A stretch of 64,000 nucleotides of DNA from Massilia sp. YIM B02443 (GCF_030411955.1 NZ_JASNRA010000008.1:62001-126000); one strand, 5' to 3'. Counted from the first letter of the stretch, positions 41,149-49,827 are shown. Program-made: numbers and translations. The notes: a model not told the origin generated them from the letters alone.

Positions 41149-41750
41149 TCCGCATCCTGATCGCCGAAGACCAGAAACTGGTGCTGGGCGCCCTCAGCGC
41201 ACTGCTGCGGCTGGAGCCGGATTTCGAGGTGGCCGGCGGCGCCGCCGACGGCCGCGAGGCGCTGGCGCTGGCCGAACAATTAGTTCCCGACATTGTCCTG
41301 ACCGATATCGAGATGCCGCACCTGACCGGCATCGAACTGGCCCAGGCGCTGGCCCAGCGCAAGCTGGCCTGCAAGGTGGTGGTGGTGACTACCTTCGCCC
41401 GGGGCGGCTACCTGCGGCGCGCGATGCAGGCCGGCGTGCGTGGCTACCTGCTCAAGGATGCGCCGGTCGAGGCGCTGGCGCAGGCGATCCGCGCCGTGCA
41501 TGGCGGCGGCCGTGCGATCGCCCCCGAGCTGGCGCTGGAAAGCTGGAACAGCGGCAACGATCCGCTGACCGAGCGCGAACGGCAAGTCTTGCGCCTGGCG
41601 GGGGAGGGACGCAGCAGCGGCGAGATCGCGCGCCAGGTGCACTTGTCCGAAGGGACGGTGCGCAATTATCTGTCGGAAGCAATCAGCAAGCTCGGCGCCG
41701 GCAATCGGGTTGAGGCCTACCGCATGGCGCGCGACGCCGGCTGGCTGTAG
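41145..41750 (+). CDS. DesR-like NarL/FixJ-family response regulator
   Basis: 201 residues, overlapping the kinase stop by 4 bases. The receiver has the acidic pair E8-D9, phospho-acceptor D54 in IVLTDIEMPHLTG, a conserved Thr in VVVTTFAR and Lys in YLLKDAP. The LuxR-type DNA-binding domain follows (LTERERQVLRLAGEGRSSGE). It probably controls its own operon, including the amidohydrolase gene, and TGACATTTGTCA at 38090 is a candidate site. Confidence 0.93.
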   Translation: MIRILIAEDQKLVLGALSALLRLEPDFEVAGGAADGREALALAEQLVPDIVLTDIEMPHLTGIELAQALAQRKLACKVVVVTTFARGGYLRRAMQAGVRGYLLKDAPVEALAQAIRAVHGGGRAIAPELALESWNSGNDPLTERERQVLRLAGEGRSSGEIARQVHLSEGTVRNYLSEAISKLGAGNRVEAYRMARDAGWL

Positions 41751-41773
41751 CGAAAGGCCGGAGCACCGCCGGC

Positions 41774-42196
41774 TCAGGCGCGCGGCAGGGCGCGCAGCTG
41801 CGGTTCGCGCGGTTCGCGCCGGCGCAGCGGCCGATGGCCCTGGGCGCGCACCACGCGGTATACCAGGGTCAGGTACACCACCAGCGCCAGGCCCAGCATC
41901 AGGCTGCACATCCACAGCAGCGCCGGCGCGCCGCCCTGCCACAGGATGGCGGCACTGGCCAGCGAAGGCGGCGCCAGCAGCAGCGCGGCGAGCAAGCGCA
42001 GCATCGGAACGCGGCGCATGCGATGGCCGGCCATGCCGATCAGGAAGAAGGCGTCCGAGGCCAACGCCATACAGGCCAGGAAGGCGGCGGCAAAGCGGGC
42101 GTCCGGGCTCGCGGCGCCGACCGGGAACAGGATCATGGGTGGCGCCACCAGCACCAGGATGCCGGCGGCAAGGCAGACAAAACGCAGGAACATCAT
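41774..42196 (-). CDS. Small four-segment membrane protein (paralogue A)
   Basis: 140 residues from the first of two adjacent ATGs; AAGGAA lies 5 bases upstream. Four hydrophobic segments (FVCLAAGILVLVAPPMILF; FAAAFLACMALASDAFFLIG; LLAALLLAPPSLASAAIL; LWMCSLMLGLALVVYLTLVY) end in a basic cytoplasmic tail rich in Arg. Family not recognised. It is clearly related to the protein at 42408-42932: same segment order, AGHRMRRV against TGHRMKSD, and the same tail style. Convergent with the response regulator gene. Confidence 0.8.
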   Translation of the reverse strand: MMFLRFVCLAAGILVLVAPPMILFPVGAASPDARFAAAFLACMALASDAFFLIGMAGHRMRRVPMLRLLAALLLAPPSLASAAILWQGGAPALLWMCSLMLGLALVVYLTLVYRVVRAQGHRPLRRREPREPQLRALPRA

Positions 42197-42294
42197 GACG
42201 GTTCCTTGCGCAACGCACGATGAGGATTTGTCGGATTCATGGCAAGTCACGGGAAAACGGCCTGCCGGAATGGCAGTCGCGCCACGATATCACA

Positions 42295-42310
42295 TAGTCA
42301 ATATTGACTA
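42295..42310. promoter_or_regulatory. 16-bp perfect palindrome TAGTCAATATTGACTA
   Basis: Lies between the two paralogous membrane-protein genes, about 100 bases before paralogue A. Both strands contain TTGACTA, so it could be an operator overlapping a -35 element. It is AT-rich in GC-rich surroundings. Confidence 0.45.
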
Positions 42311-42407
42311 ATGAGAATGTGCCAATCGGGCGCGGCCGATTTGTCACTTCCGGTGAGAAAATTTGTCGTGAAATTGTCGCGCGTACCCGGCTGAGCAAGC
42401 CGTCGCG

Positions 42408-42932
42408 CTAGCGGATGACGCGCGAAGCCGGCTGGCCATAGCGGCTGCCGGGCGCGGCCTTGCGCCGCAGCGGTGTCCACTGGATCGGACGCGGCGCCCG
42501 TTTCGGCACGATCTTTTTTTGCGGCACGTGCATCAGTGGATAGATGAAAGAAAAATAGAGCAGCACCGTCAGCACCAACAGGAAAGTGCACAGGTAGACC
42601 ATCATCATGTTGCTGGCGTGCCAGATGACGATGGCGCTGGCGCCGAACGGCACCATCAACAGCAGCGCCGTGAGCGAGCGCAGCAGGTGGTCGCTCTTCA
42701 TGCGGTGCCCGGTCATCGCCACCAGGAAAAAGCCGCTCGAGGCCAGCGCCAGGCCGACCAGCACGATATACGGTTCGGCCCAGTCGGGAATCCCGTGCGC
42801 GGTCGAGGCCAGCAGCGCGGCCGGCAGCAGGATGCCGAACACGCCGCCCGCCAGGCTCAGCAGGCGCAGCACGCGCATCGCCCGTCCGCGAAAGACGGGG
42901 CGCGCGGCGCGGGAGACGGTGTTCGAGGGCAT
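42408..42932 (-). CDS. Small four-segment membrane protein (paralogue B)
   Basis: 174 residues if it starts at 42932 (MPSNTVSRAARPVF); a start at 42878 (MRVLRLLSLAGG) would align better with paralogue A and give 156 residues. Neither start has a good ribosome binding site. Four membrane segments and an Arg/Lys/Pro-rich C-terminal tail are visible. Tandem duplication with paralogue A is the simplest origin. No function can be assigned. Confidence 0.75.
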   Translation of the reverse strand: MPSNTVSRAARPVFRGRAMRVLRLLSLAGGVFGILLPAALLASTAHGIPDWAEPYIVLVGLALASSGFFLVAMTGHRMKSDHLLRSLTALLLMVPFGASAIVIWHASNMMMVYLCTFLLVLTVLLYFSFIYPLMHVPQKKIVPKRAPRPIQWTPLRRKAAPGSRYGQPASRVIR

Positions 42933-43011
42933 GCTGTCGGGCGGATCGGATCAAAAAGTATTGACCACAGCATAGCCGACAACCGGCGTCGTGGGAACAG
43001 CGCTACGTTTG

Positions 43012-43353
43012 CTAGTGCCCGACGCTCTTCGAGAACAGGTTGATCACCATGACGCCGCCGACGATCATCGCCAGCCCGGCGATGGCCGCCAGGTCCAGCG
43101 TCTGCTTGAACCAGAACCAGCTTACCAGCGAAATCAGCACGATGCCGACCCCGGACCAGATCGCGTAGGCGATGCCGGTCGGCAGCACGCGCAGGCTGAA
43201 GGTGAGCAGGTAGAACGACAGCGCATAGCAGCCGACCGTGACCAGGCTCGGCAAGGGACGGGTGAAGCTGTCGGAGGCTTTCAGGGCGGTGGTGCCGATC
43301 ACTTCGGACACGATCGCCAGTCCGAGGTAGAGGTAGGCCTGGTTCAGGGTCAT
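43012..43353 (-). CDS. emrE: SMR-family multidrug efflux protein EmrE
   Basis: 113 residues, four membrane helices. The essential membrane Glu is E17 in VSEVIGTTALK, matching E14 of E. coli EmrE. PTGIAYAIWSGVGIVLISL is nearly identical to the family consensus. A proton antiporter for quaternary cations, working as a dual-topology dimer. Single gene rather than a two-gene SMR pair. Confidence 0.95.
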   Translation of the reverse strand: MTLNQAYLYLGLAIVSEVIGTTALKASDSFTRPLPSLVTVGCYALSFYLLTFSLRVLPTGIAYAIWSGVGIVLISLVSWFWFKQTLDLAAIAGLAMIVGGVMVINLFSKSVGH

Positions 43354-43414
43354 TGAAACGGATGCAAAAATGATGGCGGCGCGTCGCCGAGCCGCCGGTG
43401 AGATGTTCTGATGC

Positions 43415-43864
43415 TTATTGCTCGCGCACCCAGGTCTGGCTGCGGCCGAACATCGGGGCGCCGATATAGCCGCGCACTTCGAGCTTGCTGCCGTTGTCCT
43501 TCAGCGTGGCCTTGCTCTTGTAGGTCTTGCCGGCTGCCGGGTCGAGGATCTCGCCGCCGCTGTAGTCGTTGCCGTCCTTCTTCAGGCCCGACAGGATGGT
43601 CATGCCGATGATCGGCTGGCCCTTGCGCGTGTCGCTGCATTTCACGCATGTCGGATTCTGGTCCTGGTCGGCCGGGCGGTACAGTTTTTCGATCTTGCCG
43701 GTCAGGATGCCCGCGTCTTCGGTGATGCGCACCAGCGCCTTCGGCTTGCCGGTTTCGTCGTCGATGGTTTTCCAGGTGCCGACCGGCGAGGCGTTCTGGG
43801 CCAGGGCAGCGGCGGACAGGGCGAACAGGGTGGCGGCCAGGCCGGCCTTGGTCAAGTGGCGCAT
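43415..43864 (-). CDS. Secreted DUF2147 protein
   Basis: 149 residues from ATG 43862-43864 with GGAG upstream. The signal peptide ends near residue 22 (AAALA-QN). The mature part starts with SPVGTWKTIDDETGKPKALVRI, the DUF2147 signature, and has a two-Cys CVKCSD segment that may form a disulfide. DUF2147 is a small beta-barrel periplasmic domain of unknown role, frequent in betaproteobacteria. Confidence 0.9.
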   Translation of the reverse strand: MRHLTKAGLAATLFALSAAALAQNASPVGTWKTIDDETGKPKALVRITEDAGILTGKIEKLYRPADQDQNPTCVKCSDTRKGQPIIGMTILSGLKKDGNDYSGGEILDPAAGKTYKSKATLKDNGSKLEVRGYIGAPMFGRSQTWVREQ

Positions 43865-43966
43865 GGTAAGTCTCCAGTGTTGTTGTTGGTAAGCCGAGTG
43901 TAGCAAACCCTGCCGCCCGCCGGAGAGCCGGAAATCAGAGGATTCCTTCCACGGCGGCGCCGGCCG

Positions 43967-44161
43967 TCAAGGCGCGTTGCGCACGTCTTCCGCGGTCACC
44001 TGGTGGCGCCGTTCGGCCGGCCGGGTCAGCACGCGCAGGCTGACTTCGAGCGGCACGCCCTGCTGGGCCAGCTGGTGCGCGGCGGGGCGCAGTTGGTCGG
44101 CGGCGTCGTGCATCACGGCGTCGATGAGAAGGGCGGTCTTGTAGTCGGTTCGGCGGTCCAT
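43967..44161 (-). CDS. Small hypothetical protein
   Basis: 64 residues starting MDRRTDYKTALLIDAVMHD, with TAGGAT about 8 bases upstream. Predicted helical and soluble, without Cys. It contains VPLEVSLRVLTRPAERRHQ. The composition is protein-like and the start is well placed, so I think it is real, but I do not recognise the family. It diverges from the symporter gene at 44319. Confidence 0.6.
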   Translation of the reverse strand: MDRRTDYKTALLIDAVMHDAADQLRPAAHQLAQQGVPLEVSLRVLTRPAERRHQVTAEDVRNAP

Positions 44162-44318
44162 GGCGCGATCCTACCATGGCGCACCGATTGTCGGGCGGCA
44201 CGAAAATTGCTGGACGAACATTCAACTTCCTGTATCTTTGCAATGTTCCCGTTGCACTGTTTTTCAACATAGTCATAAGGCAGATGGCTTTGCGCCACTG
44301 TCATAACGAAAGGTGGAG

Positions 44319-45794
44319 ATGATTGATCTGGTGAATGCCATCAACGGCGTGGTCTGGAGCCCGGCGCTGATTGCCCTGTGCCTGGGCGTCGGCCTGTATT
44401 TCTCGGTGCGCTCACGCTTCCTGCAGGTGCGTCACGTGGTGGAAATGACGCGCCTGATGCGCGAAGGTAAAAGTTCGGAGCAGGGCGTGTCTTCGTTCCA
44501 GGCGCTGGCCATGACCCTGGCCGGACGCGTCGGCACCGGCAATATCGCCGGCGTCGCCACCGCCATCACCTTCGGCGGCCCGGGCGCGGTGTTCTGGATG
44601 TGGATGATGGCCTTCCTCGGCGCCAGCTCGGCCTATGTCGAATCGACGCTGGGCCAGGTCTACAAGGAACAGGTCGGCAAGCAGTATCGCGGCGGCCCGG
44701 CCTTCTATATCGAAAAAGGCCTGGGCATGAAGTGGTATGCCTGGACTTTCGCCATCGCCACCCTGTTCGCCACCGGCCTGCTGCTGCCGGGCGTGCAGTC
44801 GAACTCGATCGCCGAAGGCCTGCGCACCGCAGCCGGCATCGACCCGACCTGGACCGGCATCGGCCTGGCGCTGGTGCTCGCCTTTATCATCTTCGGCGGC
44901 GTCAAGCGCATCGCCCACTTCGCCGAGATCGTGGTGCCGTTCATGGCGCTGGCCTATATCCTGGTGGCGTTCGTGATCGTGGTGATGAATATCGAAGCGC
45001 TGCCGGGCGTCATCAAGCTGATCGTCACTTCGGCTTTCGGCCTGGATTCGGCGTTCGGCGCCATCCTCGGCCTGGCCATCATGTGGGGCGTCAAGCGTGG
45101 CGTGTATTCGAACGAAGCCGGGCAGGGCACCGGCCCGCACGCCTCCTCGGCCGCCGAGGTCAGCCATCCGGCCAAGCAGGGCCTGGTGCAGGGCTTCTCG
45201 GTGTACATCGACACCCTGTTCGTGTGCTCGGCCACCGCCTTCATGCTGCTGATCACGGGCCAGTACAACGTCGAGGCGCCGGACGGCACTCCGATGTTCG
45301 TCGGCGTGCAGGGCGTGGCGTCCGGTCCCGGCTACGTCCAGACCGCGCTCGAGAACGTGATGCCGGGCTTCGGCGCGCTGTTCGTCGCCATCGCACTGCT
45401 GTTCTTCGCCTTCACCACCATCGTCGCCTACTACTACATCGCCGAAACCAATATCGCCTGGATGGACCGCGAAGGCCGCCACCCGTGGCTCAACGTGCTG
45501 CTCAAGCTGTGCATCGTGGCGGCCACCATCTATGGCGCGGTGAAGACCGCCGACGTGGCGTGGGGACTGGGCGACATGGGCGTCGGGCTGATGGCCTGGC
45601 TCAACCTGATCGCGATCCTGCTGTTGCACAAGGTGGCGTTCAAGTGCCTGCGCGACTACGAGGCGCAGAAGGCGGCCGGCAAGGATCCGGAATTCGATCC
45701 GCTGGCGCTGGGCATCGAGAACGCCGACTACTGGGAACGGCGCGCGGCGGCACTGCGCGCCGGCGACGCCGCGAAGAGCGACCGCGCCGCCTGA
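44319..45794 (+). CDS. Alanine/glycine:cation symporter (AGCS family)
   Basis: 491 residues. ATG 44319 is preferred to GTG 44313 because AAGG is then well spaced. About 10-11 membrane helices. The family signature is the stretch GRVGTGNIAGVATAITFGGPGAVFWMW, with cation and substrate residues in the first helices, followed by YSNEAGQGTGPHASSAAEVSHP. It takes up alanine or glycine with sodium or protons. Stands alone between a small hypothetical gene and a convergent regulator gene. Confidence 0.95.
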   Translation: MIDLVNAINGVVWSPALIALCLGVGLYFSVRSRFLQVRHVVEMTRLMREGKSSEQGVSSFQALAMTLAGRVGTGNIAGVATAITFGGPGAVFWMWMMAFLGASSAYVESTLGQVYKEQVGKQYRGGPAFYIEKGLGMKWYAWTFAIATLFATGLLLPGVQSNSIAEGLRTAAGIDPTWTGIGLALVLAFIIFGGVKRIAHFAEIVVPFMALAYILVAFVIVVMNIEALPGVIKLIVTSAFGLDSAFGAILGLAIMWGVKRGVYSNEAGQGTGPHASSAAEVSHPAKQGLVQGFSVYIDTLFVCSATAFMLLITGQYNVEAPDGTPMFVGVQGVASGPGYVQTALENVMPGFGALFVAIALLFFAFTTIVAYYYIAETNIAWMDREGRHPWLNVLLKLCIVAATIYGAVKTADVAWGLGDMGVGLMAWLNLIAILLLHKVAFKCLRDYEAQKAAGKDPEFDPLALGIENADYWERRAAALRAGDAAKSDRAA

Positions 45795-45822
45795 CCGGCT
45801 TGCGCCGGCGGCCGCAGCGACG

Positions 45823-46785
45823 TCAAGCGCCGGCCGCTGGCGCCACGTAGCGCATCGCCACGTTGCAGCGTTCGTAGCGCGCGCCATAGCGCGCCATGAT
45901 CTCGGCGTCGTGGCGGAAGCCGGCCTTTTCGTACAGGTGCACGGCGGCGGCGCACTTGGCATTGCTGAGCAGGTAGAGCGGCTCGGCCCCGAGCGCCATG
46001 GCGCGCCCGATCATCGCCGCCAGCAGGAACTCTCCCGCCTTCAGGCCGCGCGCGCTCTTGCGCACGCCCATCTTGGTCAGTTCGAAACCACCCGCGCCGG
46101 TCTTCTGCAGCGCGCAGGTGCCGACGATGCCGAGCCCCTCGGCCTCGACGAACAGGATCTCGCCGCCGGGCTCGATGATGCTGGCGCGCGGATGCTGCAG
46201 CACCTCGCGGTCGGTATCCTCCAGGCTGAACATCTCGTTGATCCACTCGGCGTTGATGTCGTGGAAGTGGCCGGCCAGGTCGTCGCTGAATGCGCGGATG
46301 CGCAGCAGCTTGGGCGTGGACTGGGCCGCCAGCACCTCGAGCGGCGTCGCTTCCAGCGCGTCTTCCAGCTGCGCCAGCTGGCGCATGAAGTCATCGGCCT
46401 GCCCGCCCAGCAGCGCCAGTACGGCTTGGCCCACCTGCGGCATCACCTGCATCCTGGTGCACGCCAGCGCGGCCTGGCCGGCCTCGGTGAGCGACACCGT
46501 GCGCTGGCGCCCGTCCTCGCCTTGCTGGGATTGCGCCAGGCCCAGTTCGATCAGCTGGCCGATGCCGCGCGTCGCCCCCGGCTGGCTGATGCCCACGAAC
46601 TGGGCCACTTCGCCGATCGTCATCGCGCGCTCGCCGAGCGCGGCGAGTAGGGGGATCTGGGCCGGCTGCAGCGTCAATCCCGCCGACGTTGCGACCTTCG
46701 CCGCGCCGGCCTGCAGCCGTTCGCCCAGGCGTTTCAGACGGCTTCCTAAAAACACTGCCCCATGGTCGCGCAGGATGTCGTCCAT
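45823..46785 (-). CDS. MarR-type regulator fused to a GNAT acetyltransferase
   Basis: 320 residues from ATG 46785, chosen because GGAG lies 9 bases upstream; an ATG at 46800 has none. Residues ~1-150 are a MarR winged helix (TIGEVAQFVGISQPGATRGIGQL). The rest is a GNAT domain with KMGVRKSARGLKAGEFLL for acetyl-CoA binding and ending YEKAGFRHD. Such fusions are known; the acetylation target is not. A 12-bp palindrome lies 20 bases upstream and is a likely autoregulatory site. Confidence 0.9.
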   Translation of the reverse strand: MDDILRDHGAVFLGSRLKRLGERLQAGAAKVATSAGLTLQPAQIPLLAALGERAMTIGEVAQFVGISQPGATRGIGQLIELGLAQSQQGEDGRQRTVSLTEAGQAALACTRMQVMPQVGQAVLALLGGQADDFMRQLAQLEDALEATPLEVLAAQSTPKLLRIRAFSDDLAGHFHDINAEWINEMFSLEDTDREVLQHPRASIIEPGGEILFVEAEGLGIVGTCALQKTGAGGFELTKMGVRKSARGLKAGEFLLAAMIGRAMALGAEPLYLLSNAKCAAAVHLYEKAGFRHDAEIMARYGARYERCNVAMRYVAPAAGA

Positions 46786-46804
46786 TTTTGCTATCTCCAT
46801 AACG

Positions 46805-46816
46805 TGTTATATAACA
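46805..46816. promoter_or_regulatory. Palindrome TGTTATATAACA before the MarR-GNAT gene
   Basis: 12-bp perfect inverted repeat just upstream of the gene; MarR regulators bind AT-rich palindromes of this kind. It may also hold the promoter (-10 like TATAT/TATAAC). Confidence 0.5.
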
Positions 46817-46865
46817 GTGTATGTAAACCGTCGGAGGGTTGTCAATGCGCCTGATCCAAGGTGAT

Positions 46866-47483
46866 TCAGTCGGCGTCGACGGCGAAATACGAGAGGAACA
46901 TGGAGACGGCGGCGTCGATCACCCGCTCCTGCTCGACCTGCGCCAGCGGCGCAGCGCCCATCGCGATCTGGGGCCAGAAGGCGAAGGTCTTGACCTGGCC
47001 CTGCAGCAGGGTGGCGGCGAAGGCCGGGTCGCCGGGCCTAAGCCGGCCGTCGTCCTGCGCGGCGCGGATCCAGCGCGTCACGCCTTCTTCCAGTTCGCCA
47101 AGACGGGCCAGGATCGGCAGCGTGCGCTCGGGCGCGTGGATCGCCTCGCCGATCGCCACCCGCGCCAGGTCCAGGAAGTCGCGGTCGGCCAGGCTGCGCA
47201 TCTTCTGGCGCATCAGTTCCTCGAGCTGTTCGCGCAGGCTCAGGTCGCGCCGGTAGCTTAATTCCAGCATGCCGGCGCTGCTCTCGAACATCTGCAGGAT
47301 GGTTTCGGCGAACAGCGTTTCCTTGCTGGGGAAATGGTTGTAGACGGTGCGCTTGGACACCTCGGCCAGCGCGGCGATGCCATCCACGCTGGCGTTTTCG
47401 TAGCCGTGGATACGGAATTGTTCGGCGGCAGCGGCGAGAATCGCGCTGCGCTTGCGGTCGGTGAGGCGGGTAGAAGCGGTCAT
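46866..47483 (-). CDS. TetR/AcrR-family transcriptional regulator
   Basis: 205 residues. The N-terminal helix-turn-helix is complete (ILAAAAEQFRIHGYENASVDGIAALAEVSKRTVYNHFPSKE split over two helices). The C-terminal ligand domain is of the TetR_C type seen with AcrR-like regulators. Divergent from the metallo-hydrolase gene at 47581, with a 19-bp palindrome in between. It most likely represses that gene and itself; the ligand is unknown. Confidence 0.94.
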   Translation of the reverse strand: MTASTRLTDRKRSAILAAAAEQFRIHGYENASVDGIAALAEVSKRTVYNHFPSKETLFAETILQMFESSAGMLELSYRRDLSLREQLEELMRQKMRSLADRDFLDLARVAIGEAIHAPERTLPILARLGELEEGVTRWIRAAQDDGRLRPGDPAFAATLLQGQVKTFAFWPQIAMGAAPLAQVEQERVIDAAVSMFLSYFAVDAD

Positions 47484-47524
47484 GACTGAATTTTACACTC
47501 AGTAGTTTACTTCCTCAATTTTCG

Positions 47525-47543
47525 ACACTACACTGTGTAGTGT
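47525..47543. promoter_or_regulatory. TetR operator palindrome ACACTACAC-T-GTGTAGTGT
   Basis: Perfect 9-bp arms around one central base, in the 97-base gap between tetR-type and metallo-hydrolase genes. Size, symmetry and position fit a TetR-family operator controlling both directions. Confidence 0.7.
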
Positions 47544-47580
47544 AGTTTTAACGAATTCACCACGCGAATCCATCGAGACC

Positions 47581-48657
47581 ATGCGCTTATTCTTCGCCAC
47601 CTTCATTCTGAGAGCACTTCTTATCATGGCTGCCTGCACCTCCATCGCCGCGACCGCCAACGGGTCCGCACAAGCATCCCCGCAATACCACGACGGCAAG
47701 TTCCGCAACCCTGTGCCGCTGCGCCAGTACAGCTTCGGCGAGATGGCGGGCCTGTGGTGGAAGGCCATGATCGACAAACCGGCCGGCACCGTCCCCAAGG
47801 GCAAGGTTCCGGTGCGCGCGCTGAGCCGGGCCGCAGTGCTGGACGCGCCCGACAACACCCTGTACCGTCTCGGCCACTCGACCATGCTGATCAAGCTGGC
47901 GGGCGAGTTCTACCTGACCGATCCGGTGTTTTCTGAGCGCGCATCGCCCGTGCAATGGGCCGGCCCGGCGCGCTTCCATGCACCGCCGATCACGATCGAC
48001 GAGCTGCCGCCGATCAAGGCCGTGATCTTGTCGCACGACCATTACGACCATCTCGACTACGCCGCCATCAAGCAGCTGGCGGCCAAGACCGAGGTGTTCC
48101 TGACCCCGCTGGGTGTGGGCGACCGCCTGGTGAAGTGGGGTGTCGACGCCGCCAAGGTGCGCCAGTTCGACTGGTGGCAAGAGACCAAAGTCGGCCAGGT
48201 CACCCTGGTGGCGACGCCGGCCCAGCACTTCTCGGGCCGTACGCCGACCGACCGCGACTCGACGCTGTGGGCCTCGTGGGTGATCCTGCACGACGACCTG
48301 CGCCTGTTCTTCAGCGGCGACACCGGCTACTTCAAGGGCTTCAAGGAGATCGGCGCCAAGTACGGCCCGTTCGACGTCGCGCTGCTCGAGACCGGCGCCT
48401 ACGACAAGATGTGGCCCGACGTGCACATGCAGCCGGAACAGACGCTGCAAGCCTTCATGGACCTGAACGCCGGCTGGCTGCTGCCGGTGCACAACGGCAC
48501 CTTCGACCTTGGCATGCACCGCTGGCAGGATCCGTTCGAGCGTATCGTGGCGTTGGCGCAGCAGGGCAATGTGCGTTTGACCACGCCCGAGATGGGGGAG
48601 GCGCTCGACCTCAAGCGCCCGCATGCTGGGCAGGCGTGGTGGCGCAGCGTGGATTGA
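47581..48657 (+). CDS. Exported MBL-fold metallo-hydrolase (NAPE-PLD/UlaG-like)
   Basis: 358 residues. The N-terminus has a hydrophobic stretch with MAAC near residue 19, a possible but imperfect lipobox. The metallo-beta-lactamase fold carries HDHYDHLD (H152, H154, D156, H157), HFSGR, SGDTGYF and HNGTFDL, so both metals can bind. Closest in style to NAPE-PLD-like phosphodiesterases. Under control of the divergent TetR-type gene. It might degrade a lipid-like or lactone compound, which is inference from the family. Confidence 0.9.
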   Translation: MRLFFATFILRALLIMAACTSIAATANGSAQASPQYHDGKFRNPVPLRQYSFGEMAGLWWKAMIDKPAGTVPKGKVPVRALSRAAVLDAPDNTLYRLGHSTMLIKLAGEFYLTDPVFSERASPVQWAGPARFHAPPITIDELPPIKAVILSHDHYDHLDYAAIKQLAAKTEVFLTPLGVGDRLVKWGVDAAKVRQFDWWQETKVGQVTLVATPAQHFSGRTPTDRDSTLWASWVILHDDLRLFFSGDTGYFKGFKEIGAKYGPFDVALLETGAYDKMWPDVHMQPEQTLQAFMDLNAGWLLPVHNGTFDLGMHRWQDPFERIVALAQQGNVRLTTPEMGEALDLKRPHAGQAWWRSVD

Positions 48658-48884
48658 GTGCGGCTGACGACATCGGCCCACATACTGCGTGCAGATAGGT
48701 GGATGAGCAAGCAAAAGAAATACCCTGCGGGCATCATCTCGCCATCAAACAATTTCGAACATCACTCGCCGATCGACTATGTCCTGAATCACCGACTCAT
48801 GCGAATACGGAAGTTCAATGGCATGGACAGTCCGATCGGTATTTTTTGAATCGGTCAGCTGTGAGGATTTGAATGCCGGCCTTG

Positions 48885-49151
48885 CTAAATCAACGACACA
48901 CCGACCACCACAGTCAACACCAAGCCTGTGAACATTCCCAGCAGACTAGCGAGTGTAGTGCGCGTTGACAAACCGACAGCCAGCGCGGTGACAAAAAGTA
49001 CGGCGATAACAATGATCCCAATGAGAGGCAATAAAATGCCTACATTGGCCCCGAAATCCATGTGTTCCAGAACCATTAAACCGATGGCGGCGATTGCTGG
49101 TGCTGCGCAAATCCAACTGTAAAATGCTTTTGTAGAAGAGTGATTCGACAT
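48885..49151 (-). CDS. Small membrane protein in the low-GC islet
   Basis: 88 residues from ATG 49149-49151 (MSNHSSTKAFYSWICAAP). Three hydrophobic segments: WICAAPAIAAIGLMVLEHM, NVGILLPLIGIIVIAVLFVTAL, LLGMFTGLVLTVVVGVSLI. No family recognised. The codon use is more AT-rich than that of the neighbours. The frame continues upstream to 49244, but that part is not protein-like. It could be a holin- or immunity-like membrane protein; there is no evidence for either. Confidence 0.6.
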   Translation of the reverse strand: MSNHSSTKAFYSWICAAPAIAAIGLMVLEHMDFGANVGILLPLIGIIVIAVLFVTALAVGLSTRTTLASLLGMFTGLVLTVVVGVSLI

Positions 49152-49333
49152 AGTCTCTGATTGTTCCTCGACGGTTAATTTGATGCCGGAATGGACTCGC
49201 CACGTGTCTTTCGAGATAACAGATTTGGCGCGCTGTTCTTGCAACGATATTTACCACAGCCTGAAGCGTACGTAAGGCGCTCGGCCATCAGTTATCGCCC
49301 GACGAAACCTTGAGAACCTGCCATTTTTTTCAG

Positions 49334-49714
49334 CTACCCGACATTGATCGGCGCCGTGATCCGGTGACCATGTGAATTGAAGAAGCTCCCGCCTGCAAAC
49401 GCTTCGGGAGAACATTCAACAAATTCTTTTGCCGTAGCGGTCGTCAGTGAATGCTTTTTCTCCGGTGATACTCTAACGCGCCACCACCGACCAGACTGAC
49501 GATAATGCGGCCATTCGATCTGATAAGTGAGCCACAGATCACCACAATGCTTGCACGTTAAAACAGAGACATCGGCGCCGTGAGTGTCTTCACCAATTTC
49601 CAAAGTTGTGTAGTTCTCGAAGTGAAACGGCGGTTCCGTACAGGAGCATGGCCATAGTGGTGCCGTTTTATCTACCCGTCCAAGGAGATTCAAGAACCAT
49701 TTGATAACTTCCAT
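49334..49714 (-). CDS. Hypothetical cysteine-containing protein in the low-GC islet
   Basis: 126 residues (MEVIKWFLNLLGRVDKTAPL). Two Cys pairs (WPCSCTEP and LTCKHCGDLW) may form a zinc ribbon. Aromatic-rich middle (YQIEWPHYRQSGRWWRVRV). Family not recognised. The base composition is well below that of the flanking genes and the ribosome binding site is poor. Size and islet context are compatible with an accessory or immunity gene, but nothing in the sequence shows it. Confidence 0.6.
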   Translation of the reverse strand: MEVIKWFLNLLGRVDKTAPLWPCSCTEPPFHFENYTTLEIGEDTHGADVSVLTCKHCGDLWLTYQIEWPHYRQSGRWWRVRVSPEKKHSLTTATAKEFVECSPEAFAGGSFFNSHGHRITAPINVG

Positions 49715-49827
49715 GTGGTTATTTTTTTAGGAACTGAACAAGAATGGTCAGGGTGACTTCCGGTCGATTATAGATGTGCGGATGACTTAATAGGGGATGG
49801 CGCCGTAAAGAAGAGCAAAGATTCATA

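Noticed and set aside
48658-48849. 63-codon plus-strand frame after the metallo-hydrolase gene
   Set aside because: No ribosome binding site, no protein-like composition, and it begins at the end of the preceding gene. Left as intergenic.
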